DNA from: Lawsonibacter faecis
Lineage (GTDB): Bacteria > Bacillota > Clostridia > Oscillospirales > Oscillospiraceae
Direction: 5' to 3'
Length of the DNA: 64,000 bases
Assembly (NCBI RefSeq): GCF_014287675.1
Contig: NZ_JACOPQ010000005.1
Coordinates: 1-64,000 of the forward strand
Part shown: positions 24,530-30,689 of the stretch, in pieces
How positions within the stretch are numbered: the stretch's first letter is position 1
Layout: the number at the start of each line of letters is the position of its first letter
Notes under the pieces: generated by a model
Databases searched by the model: none
What the model saw: the letters and a program-made list of their open reading frames with translations, nothing else
Told to the model about the DNA's origin: nothing
Program-made: the position numbers and the translations under genes

Positions 24530-25480
24530 TCAGCAGGTTGCGCCGCCCACCAGATGGAGCTGGGCATCCAGGATGGTCTGCTTGCGCTCCAGAATCTCGT
24601 CGGAGAGGAGCTCGCGCTCCACATGCTCGAAGCCCAGGCGCTCAATGGTGGTGGCGAAGCGCTCGCCGGTCTTGCCCTGCTCACGGTAGAGCAGCAGGGC
24701 CTTTTCGATGACGGAGAGGGCCTCCTCCTTGGTGGCGAAGAGCTTGCCGAGGGCCTTGCCCACGGCCACGCTCTTACCCCAGCGACCGCCGATGTAGATC
24801 TTGTAGGCAAAGGTGCCGCCGTCCATGGCGTCAAAATGGCACTGGTCCACGCAGCGGCCGCAGTTGTTGCACGCCTGCGCGTCCAGCTTCAGCTCGCCGT
24901 CCTCCAGCACCGCCGCGCCGATGGGGCAGATCTCGGCCACGCCGCACTTCTTGCAGCCGTTGCACTCGTCGCCGTCGAAATTGGGGATGAGCTGGCCGAT
25001 GATACCCAGGTCGTTCAGGTCGGGCTTCACGCAGTTGTTGGGGCAGCCACCCACGGCGATCTTGAACTTGTGGGGCAGCTTCACGCCGGCGTAGCCCTTG
25101 TAGAACCGCTCGTGGATCTCCTCGGAGAGGCCGAAGGTGTCATGCAGGCCGTACTGGCAGGTGGTGCCCTTGCAGGCCACCACGGGGCGGACCTTGGACC
25201 CGGTGCCGCCCGTCTCCAGCCCGGCCTGGGCCAGGAAGGCGCGGAAGGGCTCTATATTGTCGTAGTGCACGCCGGGGACCTCCACCGTCAGGCGGGAGGT
25301 GAAGACCACCGTGCCGCTGCCGAATTTCTCCGCCGCCTCAGCAATGGCGGCGTTCTGTTTGGCGGTAATTTTGCCGTTTACCGTGATAATCCGGCCGTTA
25401 AAGCAATCAGTGCCCTTGTTGTTCAGGAAGCCCAGCGCCTTCACACGCTTGATGTCCTCCGGTTTGATCGTACAAGCCAT
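24530..25480 (-). CDS. Siroheme sulfite/nitrite reductase with inserted ferredoxin domain
   Basis: The 316-residue protein has the nitrite/sulfite reductase fold. The siroheme-[4Fe-4S] cysteines are C103/C108 and C146/C150 (VGGCPNNCVKPD). A 2[4Fe-4S] ferredoxin domain is inserted, with C173, C176, C179, C185 and C204, C207, C210, C214. This layout matches AsrC-like enzymes that reduce sulfite to sulfide. No AsrA or AsrB partner is nearby; instead it follows a CoA-disulfide/persulfide reductase gene by 67 bases. Sulfite is the most likely substrate, but nitrite or another oxidised sulfur compound cannot be excluded. Confidence 0.85.
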   Translation of the reverse strand: MACTIKPEDIKRVKALGFLNNKGTDCFNGRIITVNGKITAKQNAAIAEAAEKFGSGTVVFTSRLTVEVPGVHYDNIEPFRAFLAQAGLETGGTGSKVRPVVACKGTTCQYGLHDTFGLSEEIHERFYKGYAGVKLPHKFKIAVGGCPNNCVKPDLNDLGIIGQLIPNFDGDECNGCKKCGVAEICPIGAAVLEDGELKLDAQACNNCGRCVDQCHFDAMDGGTFAYKIYIGGRWGKSVAVGKALGKLFATKEEALSVIEKALLLYREQGKTGERFATTIERLGFEHVERELLSDEILERKQTILDAQLHLVGGATC

Positions 25481-25547
25481 TCTTACATTCTCTCCCGTTT
25501 CTTTTTCATTCTATACAGCGGCCGCAGACGGCCGGTTACAGCGCAGT

Positions 25548-27176
25548 TTATTTCACCAGCTCGCTGCCGTTGACGGTCACGCCGCCCTCCAGCACCAGGG
25601 TGTCGGTGTAGCCGTAGTGGCGCAGGCGGTTCTGGGTCAGGTAGGCCCGCTTGCCCTTGGCGCACACCAGGAGGAGCTTCTCATCCACAGCGTAGCCGGG
25701 GACCACGCCGCCGATGGCGGTGAGGTCCAGCCAGTCGGCGCCGGGAATGGAGGGCTGCATTCCCACATCCACCACCCGGTACCCCTCGGCCTTGCCCGCC
25801 TTGTACTCAGCGGGAGTGACGCTTACCAGCGCGCCCGAGAGCTTGTTCTGCAGAATCTGCACCGCGGCGGCGAAGGGGTGGATGGCGGTGGAGAAGGGGG
25901 GCGCGTAGGCAAAGTCCAGGTTGGCGAGGTCGGAGAGCGCGGCCTTCATGGCGATGGCGGCGACGGCCACGTCCACCACCTTGTCCACCGCGCCGGCGCC
26001 CAGCACCTGGACGCCCAGCAGGCGGGTCGTGGAGCGGTCGGCGATGACCTTGATGATGAACTCGCCGGAGCCGGGGTAGTAATGGGCCTTGTCCCCCACC
26101 ACGCAGGTGGCGCTGACGGCGTCGAACCCGGCCGCCGCGGCCTGGGCCTCGGTGAGGCCGGTGCGGCCAACGTTCAGCTCGGGCAGATGGCACACGGCGG
26201 TGCCCAGCACGCCCAGGTAGTCGCACTCGGCGCCGGCCATATTTTTGGCAGCGCTCCGAGCGGCGATGTTGGCGGTGGAGCCCATGGGGGACCAGGCGCT
26301 CTCGCCGGTGATAAGGTTATGTACCATGGCGCAGTCGCCCAGGGCCCAGACGGACGGGTCGTTGGTGCGGCCGTGGAGGTCGGTGAGGAGGGTGCCCTTG
26401 AACATCTCAAGCCCGCTGTCCTGAAGCCACGCGGTGTTGGGCCGGATGCCCGTGGAGAGGATGACCAGGTCGGTCTTCATCTTCCGGTTCTCACACTGGA
26501 CCCGTTCCACCCTCTCCTCGCCCACCAGGGCGTTGACCTTTTCGCCGGTAAAGACCATAATGTCCTTGTCGGCCAGGCGGTTCTCGGCGTACTCGGCCAG
26601 CTCGGGGTCGAAGCCGGGCAGAATCTGGGGGAGCATCTCCAGCACGGTGGTGCGGATGCCCCGGGCGGCCAGGTTCTCGGCGGTCTCCAGGCCGATGTAG
26701 CCCCCGCCCACCACCACGGCCCGGCGGATCTCGCCGGACTCCAGGGTCTCCCGGAGGGCAATCGCATCCTCGGGCGTGCGGAGGAAGAAGACGTTTTTGA
26801 GGCCCACGCCCTCAATGGGAGGCACCACGGGAGACGCGCCCACGGCGACGACCAGCTTGTCGTAGCTGTGGACGCTCTCCGTGCCGTCCTGGAGGCTCCG
26901 GGCGGTGACGGTCTTCGCGGCCCGGTCCAGGGAAATCGCCTCCACGCCGCACTGCACGGTCACGCCGGTGAGCATTGCAAACTTCTCGGGGGTGTTGACG
27001 ATGAGCTCGGCCTTGTCGTGAATCACGCCGCCCACGTAGTAGGGCAGGCCGCAGCCCGCGTAGGAAATATTCGCGCCCTTGTTGAGGAGGAGCACCTCGG
27101 CGGAGGGGTCCTCCCGCTTGAGCTTGGCGGCAGCCTTGGTGCCCGCGGCCACGCCGCCGATAACCAGAACCTTCAT
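25548..27176 (-). CDS. FAD-dependent CoA-disulfide/persulfide reductase with C-terminal rhodanese domain
   Basis: The 542-residue protein belongs to the pyridine nucleotide-disulfide oxidoreductase class. FAD-binding VIGGVAAGTKAA is at the N-terminus, the single redox cysteine is C42 in SYAGCGLPYYVGG, and NAD-binding VVVGGGYIGLETAENLA lies in the middle. The last 100 residues are a rhodanese domain with its cysteine at C505 (LLVCAKGKR). This fusion is that of CoADR-Rhd/Npsr enzymes, which use NADH to reduce CoA-disulfide or persulfides and release sulfide. AGAAAGG precedes ATG 27176. It is the first gene of an operon with the sulfite reductase and diverges from a LysR gene. NADH oxidase activity is an alternative. 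Confidence 0.88.
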   Translation of the reverse strand: MKVLVIGGVAAGTKAAAKLKREDPSAEVLLLNKGANISYAGCGLPYYVGGVIHDKAELIVNTPEKFAMLTGVTVQCGVEAISLDRAAKTVTARSLQDGTESVHSYDKLVVAVGASPVVPPIEGVGLKNVFFLRTPEDAIALRETLESGEIRRAVVVGGGYIGLETAENLAARGIRTTVLEMLPQILPGFDPELAEYAENRLADKDIMVFTGEKVNALVGEERVERVQCENRKMKTDLVILSTGIRPNTAWLQDSGLEMFKGTLLTDLHGRTNDPSVWALGDCAMVHNLITGESAWSPMGSTANIAARSAAKNMAGAECDYLGVLGTAVCHLPELNVGRTGLTEAQAAAAGFDAVSATCVVGDKAHYYPGSGEFIIKVIADRSTTRLLGVQVLGAGAVDKVVDVAVAAIAMKAALSDLANLDFAYAPPFSTAIHPFAAAVQILQNKLSGALVSVTPAEYKAGKAEGYRVVDVGMQPSIPGADWLDLTAIGGVVPGYAVDEKLLLVCAKGKRAYLTQNRLRHYGYTDTLVLEGGVTVNGSELVK

Positions 27177-27228
27177 AACATCTGTCCTTTCTGGGCTCAC
27201 ATTTCAGCCATTGTGATAATCTTAACAC

Positions 27229-27257
27229 TTGTATGCGATCAGGTAAAATAGTAAAAT
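27229..27257 (+). promoter_or_regulatory. Promoter of the LysR gene
   Basis: TTGTAT, 17 bases, TAAAAT in the AT-rich gap between the divergent reductase operon and the LysR gene. LysR operators normally lie in such gaps. Confidence 0.55.
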
Positions 27258-27318
27258 CAGATAGAATGGATTGGAAAAACCGATACTGTATAAGAAGGGC
27301 GTGGTGTATTTGGTCACG

Positions 27319-28191
27319 ATGCGGCATCTGAAAACCTTTCTGGCCGTGGCCGAGACCCGGAACATGAGCGAGGCGGCGGCCAGGCTCTACGTCTCTCAGC
27401 CCACAGTCTCCCAGACCATCTCGGAGCTGGAAAAGCTGTATAAGGTGAAGCTCTTTGAGCGCTATCCCAAGGAGCTCTTCCTCACCCCGGCGGGGGAGCT
27501 GCTGCGCGCCCACGCCGCCTGCGTGGCCGACTCCTTCGACCAGCTCTCCGAGCTGATGCAGGGGGCGGCCCTCCGCCCGGCCCTGCGGGTGGGCGGTACC
27601 CTCACCGTGGGCAGTACGGTACTCTGCCCCATTTTGGATGAGCTGCGCGCCGCCCTGCCCGATATCGACCTCTCCGTCCAGGTGGACAACACCCGCATCA
27701 TGGAGCAGAAGCTGCTCCAGAACGAGCTGGACGCCGCCATTGTGGAGGGCAGCATCCGCCGGGAGGAGATCGTGGCCCGGCCCATCATCCGGGACCGGCT
27801 CATTCTGGTCTGCGCCGCCTCCCACCCCTTCGCGGGCCGGACCGAGGTGGAGGCGGAGGAGCTGGCGGGGGAGTCCTTTCTCCTGCGGGAGCAGGGCAGC
27901 GGCACCCGGGCGCTCTTCGAGGACTTTATGACCGGGCGGCGGCTGCCGCTGAACCTCAAGTGGGCCTGCAACTCCACCACCGCCATCAAGCAGGCCGCCA
28001 TCCGTGGGTACGGGCTGGCCGTCCTCTCCGAGCGGCTGGTGCGGGAGGAGCTGGAGCGCTTCGAGCTGTGCCGGGTGAACGTCCACGACTGCGCCTGGGA
28101 CCGGGCCTTCCACCTCTGCTACCACCGCAACAAGGTGCCCACCAGCGCTCTGCGCCGCTTCATCGAAATAGCCGCCGCCTACGGCGGCTGA
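27319..28191 (+). CDS. LysR family transcriptional regulator
   Basis: The 290-residue protein starts with the LysR winged helix (MRHLKTFLAVAETRNMSEAA, then LYVSQPTVSQTISELE) and has a two-lobed effector domain from about 90. The family start is ATG 27319, but an in-frame TTG at 27310 has the better-placed GAAGGG site. It is divergent from the CoA-disulfide reductase/sulfite reductase operon, which by LysR habit is its likely target. The last codons (AAYGG-stop) lie in a GCCGCC-tac-GGCGGC palindrome that is nearly duplicated 205 bases downstream, on the far side of an interspersed element. Confidence 0.9.
   Translation: MRHLKTFLAVAETRNMSEAAARLYVSQPTVSQTISELEKLYKVKLFERYPKELFLTPAGELLRAHAACVADSFDQLSELMQGAALRPALRVGGTLTVGSTVLCPILDELRAALPDIDLSVQVDNTRIMEQKLLQNELDAAIVEGSIRREEIVARPIIRDRLILVCAASHPFAGRTEVEAEELAGESFLLREQGSGTRALFEDFMTGRRLPLNLKWACNSTTAIKQAAIRGYGLAVLSERLVREELERFELCRVNVHDCAWDRAFHLCYHRNKVPTSALRRFIEIAAAYGG
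28174..28191 (+). repeat. Left flanking direct repeat of element copy A
   Basis: The 18 bases GCCGCCTACGGCGGCTGA are the end of the LysR gene. They recur at 28379-28396 with one mismatch, so they bracket the element like a target-site duplication. Confidence 0.7.
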
Positions 28192-28378
28192 GCCTGCCAA
28201 AAAAACCTCCGCAGAGAAAACACTACACAGTTGCGTCGTCCGCGGACGACGCAGTCAAAAGAATCTCCGTTATTTCTGGGGACATGAGCCTCAAAAATGA
28301 CACTCCTCATGACGGATGGGCGACTTTTCTCCAAGAAATAGAGCCCTATCCCTCATGCAGCCTTCTTTGACAAACTGC
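28190..28378 (+). repeat. MITE-like interspersed element, copy A
   Basis: About 187 bases, homologous to 49638-49850 (inverted) and 63867-64000. Shared marks are the left end (GAG)CCTGCCAAAAAAACCTCC, the palindrome CGTCGTCCGCGGACGACG near 28232, a TTATTTCTGGGGACATG block, CTCATGACGGAT and the right end CTTTGACAAACTG. The two ends are imperfect inverted repeats. Compared with copy B it lacks about 25 bases near the right end, consistent with deletion between CTTCT repeats. It has no ORF of its own. Confidence 0.85.
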
Positions 28379-28396
28379 GCCGCTTACGGCGGCTGA
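28379..28396 (+). repeat. Right flanking direct repeat of element copy A
   Basis: GCCGCTTACGGCGGCTGA, 17 of 18 bases identical to the LysR gene end at 28174-28191. Confidence 0.7.
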
Positions 28397-28453
28397 AGAC
28401 GCCATGAACCAACCATACCTCCGCGTCATAAACTGGCGTGGAGGTTTTCTGCT

Positions 28454-29314
28454 ATGAACTTCGATCCATACCGTCCGGTCTGCCGGCCGTGCCCCGCGCC
28501 GGAGACCGTGCGTATTTGTTCCATCCCCGGCCCCACAGGGGCGCAGGGACCGGCGGGATCTCAAGGCCCTACCGGCCCCAGGGGGCCCATGGGACCCACC
28601 GGAGCAGTCGGCCCCGCCGGGACTCCGGGCGCCGTGGGACCCCGTGGCGCCACCGGGGCAGCGGGCCCTGCCGGACCCCAGGGCCCCACAGGAGCCACAG
28701 GACCCGCGGGGGCGCAGGGCGCGACCGGTCCCGCGGGGGCGCAGGGGCCCATCGGCGCACAGGGGCCCGTGGGGCCTCAGGGACCAATGGGGCCTGCCGG
28801 CGCGACGGGCGCGGCCGGTTCCCAGGGACCTGCCGGGCCGCAGGGGCTCCCGGGCGCGACAGGCGCCACGGGTCCGACAGGCGCCACGGGTCCGACCGGA
28901 GCCACGGGCACGCCGCCCCCGGACGTGTTCGCCGCCTTTGCCACGTTCGCCATTCCCTTTGTCAACGCCGCTCAGATCCCGCTGGGGACGGTCACGGCGG
29001 ACCCCACCGGGCAGATTGTCCTGACCGACACCACCCGCATCACCCTCGCGCCGGGGTACTATCTTATCTCCTACCATGTATCCACGCTCCTGAGCACCCC
29101 GGGCTATATGCAAATCACCCCGTTTTATAACGGCGCTTCCCACATCGAGTACGGCATTTACTTTAAAACCGGCTTTAATGTGACCAGCGCCTACGGCTCC
29201 AATTCCATCATTATTTACGTCCCGGCGGAGACCCGCTTCTCTCTGACCTACAACAGCAATGTGCAGAGCTCCGACGGCACCGCGACCATCACGGTCCTCC
29301 AGCTCAACCGCTGA
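28454..29314 (+). CDS. Collagen-like surface protein with BclA-like C-terminal head
   Basis: The 286-residue protein has a short N-terminal segment with cysteines at 10, 13 and 22. An unbroken Gly-X-Y stretch runs at about 26-153 (GPTGAQ, GPAGPQ, GATGPT units). A 130-residue beta-rich head follows (TRITLAPGYYLISYHVS, then FSLTYNSNVQSSDGTATITV) like the BclA C-terminal domain. It should form a trimeric stalk with a globular tip. GGAGG lies before the ATG. The sequence differs from the collagen-like protein at 16486-17832 in head type and lacks the IPRG modules. Role and location (spore surface or cell surface) are not shown by the sequence. Confidence 0.87.
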   Translation: MNFDPYRPVCRPCPAPETVRICSIPGPTGAQGPAGSQGPTGPRGPMGPTGAVGPAGTPGAVGPRGATGAAGPAGPQGPTGATGPAGAQGATGPAGAQGPIGAQGPVGPQGPMGPAGATGAAGSQGPAGPQGLPGATGATGPTGATGPTGATGTPPPDVFAAFATFAIPFVNAAQIPLGTVTADPTGQIVLTDTTRITLAPGYYLISYHVSTLLSTPGYMQITPFYNGASHIEYGIYFKTGFNVTSAYGSNSIIIYVPAETRFSLTYNSNVQSSDGTATITVLQLNR

Positions 29315-29336
29315 GCGCATACGCCGGGAGTATGCA

Positions 29337-29369
29337 GGAAGGCCGGGAGGTGGTACCTCCCGGCCTTCC
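29337..29369. terminator. Perfect hairpin between convergent genes
   Basis: A 15-bp stem GGAAGGCCGGGAGGT with its complement and a GGT loop. There is no T-tract. It lies between the collagen-like gene and the next minus-strand gene. Confidence 0.6.
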
Positions 29370-29371
29370 GC

Positions 29372-29707
29372 TTATCCCTGCTGCTGCGCCGCCTGCGCCT
29401 CTTTTTCGCGCTTGACGGCCTCCCGGCGTTCGATGTCCTCCTCCAGGGTACGCCGGGGGCGGGCGTTCACATCGGCGGCCCAGCCCTCCAGCCACGCCGC
29501 CAGAGACCCCAGTCCCTCCTCGCTCATGGGAAAGGTCCCGGCCCCCTCCACAGTGGACAGGGCATACTCCCAGGGGCCCTCCCACACCTCGCTCTTCAGC
29601 TCCTCCCCGTCGGGGACCACCTTGTAGCGCAGCCTGCCCTGGCTGGAAATCCAGGTGTTTTGATTCTGAAAATGGGACAGGACCGGCAAAAACAGTTCCC
29701 CCATCAT
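29372..29707 (-). CDS. Hypothetical protein, 111 residues
   Basis: I do not recognise this protein. It starts MMGELFLPVLSHFQNQNTWI, has a central beta-like part (GRLRYKVVPDGEELKSEVWE) and ends in a charged helix (RRTLEEDIERREAVKREKEA) followed by Gln residues. GGGAGG lies before the tandem ATGs at 29707 and 29704; the second has the better spacing. It is soluble by composition, stands alone and is convergent with the collagen-like gene. Confidence 0.7.
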   Translation of the reverse strand: MMGELFLPVLSHFQNQNTWISSQGRLRYKVVPDGEELKSEVWEGPWEYALSTVEGAGTFPMSEEGLGSLAAWLEGWAADVNARPRRTLEEDIERREAVKREKEAQAAQQQG

Positions 29708-29855
29708 TTTTCCTCCCTGTCTGCGTGATAATGATCTATTATACTGTTTTCTTTGCTCTGCGGCAAGCCCCCGGCGCTCCGCTGGGAACTATCTACGCTT
29801 TTCTTTTCCACCTATTCGTGATAGACTGTGGAAAACTTTTAGATAAGGAGGCCGT

Positions 29856-30371
29856 ATGATGCGTTACGCAGTTTTATACGCCAGCAGCACTGGAAACACC
29901 AAGGCCGTGGCGGAGGCCGTCGCGGCCGCCCTCCCGGCGGGCGAGGTCCGGCTGGAGGCCATCGGGCCGGACACCCCCGTCCCGGCGGAGGAGACGGTTT
30001 TCGTGGGCTTTTGGACCGACAAGGGCCTCTGTCCCCAGGATGTGCAGTCCCTTCTCCAAAAGCTGGGCGGCAGAAGGGTGGCCCTTTTCGGCACGGCGGG
30101 CTTCGGCGTGAGCCAGGCCTACTTCGACGCCATCGCGCAGCGGACCGAGGCCCTGCTCCCGGAGGACTGCACGCTGCTGGGAAGCTGGATGTGCCAGGGC
30201 AGGATGCCCGCCGCCGTCCGCAGGCGCTACGAGGGAATGGCCCACGAGCACCCCGACGACACCAAAATCGCCGGCTTCCTCGCCAACTTTGACCACGCCC
30301 TCTCTCACCCGGACGAGCAGGATCTGGCCCGGGCGGCGGAATTTGCGCGGGATATCGTAAATCGGCAGTAG
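29856..30371 (+). CDS. Flavodoxin-like protein (BilS-like)
   Basis: The 171-residue protein has the flavodoxin FMN-phosphate loop near the N-terminus (YASSTGNTKAVAEA), the motif FVGFWTDKG and FGTAGFG, then SWMCQGRMP. It should carry FMN and transfer electrons or act as a small reductase. The overall pattern recalls BilS, the flavodoxin-like partner of the gut bilirubin reductase BilR, but no bilR gene lies in this window, so that role is only a possibility. AAGGAGG precedes tandem ATGs at 29856/29859. It is monocistronic with its own terminator. Confidence 0.8.
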   Translation: MMRYAVLYASSTGNTKAVAEAVAAALPAGEVRLEAIGPDTPVPAEETVFVGFWTDKGLCPQDVQSLLQKLGGRRVALFGTAGFGVSQAYFDAIAQRTEALLPEDCTLLGSWMCQGRMPAAVRRRYEGMAHEHPDDTKIAGFLANFDHALSHPDEQDLARAAEFARDIVNRQ

Positions 30372-30379
30372 AGAACGAC

Positions 30380-30417
30380 GGCGCAGCCGCTACAGCGGCT
30401 GCGCCCTGATTATTTTT
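30380..30417 (+). terminator. Rho-independent terminator of the flavodoxin gene
   Basis: A perfect 12-bp stem GGCGCAGCCGCT with its complement, loop AC, then an AT-rich tail ending in TTTTT. Confidence 0.85.
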
Positions 30418-30440
30418 GGGGCCGCCTGCGCCGTTGAAGG

Positions 30441-30668
30441 TCAGTGGTTTTCAACATGAAACGCGGGTTCCGTATAGGCTTTGCTCCGGGGATTGACGAG
30501 CCACAGGTCCAGCGAGTGGAGCATGTGGTAAATATGCTGCCAGAGGGGCGCGTCGCAGCAGGGCATATCCCAGAGCGCGTCCGGTACGCAGTCAATGACG
30601 TTTTTGACCTCCCATAAGGCCCGCTCGGTCTGCTCCCGGATGACCGCGCTCAGTGATTGCTGATCCAT
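30441..30668 (-). CDS. Short DinB-like protein (N-terminal half only)
   Basis: A 75-residue protein with the start of a DinB four-helix fold: an amphipathic first helix, VPDALWD and the metal-type HIYHMLHSLDLW. DinB-family proteins are usually about 150-170 residues, so the second half is missing. The frame ends with a stop after HVENH, and the flavodoxin terminator follows about 25 bases on, so no frameshifted remainder is visible. GGAGGAAGAGCG precedes the ATG. It lies 21 bases after the LtaS-like gene on the same strand. It may be a decayed gene. Confidence 0.6.
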   Translation of the reverse strand: MDQQSLSAVIREQTERALWEVKNVIDCVPDALWDMPCCDAPLWQHIYHMLHSLDLWLVNPRSKAYTEPAFHVENH

Positions 30669-30689
30669 CGCTCTTCCTCCTGTCCGGTG

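Noticed and set aside
28190..28378. Element copy A as a structured small RNA or riboswitch for the downstream collagen-like gene
   Set aside because: The same sequence occurs at two other loci in both orientations next to unrelated genes, which fits a mobile repeat better than a cis-regulator.
30441..30668. DinB-like gene as a frameshifted full-length gene
   Set aside because: I read the bases after the stop in other frames; they run into the flavodoxin terminator and show no DinB C-terminal half.
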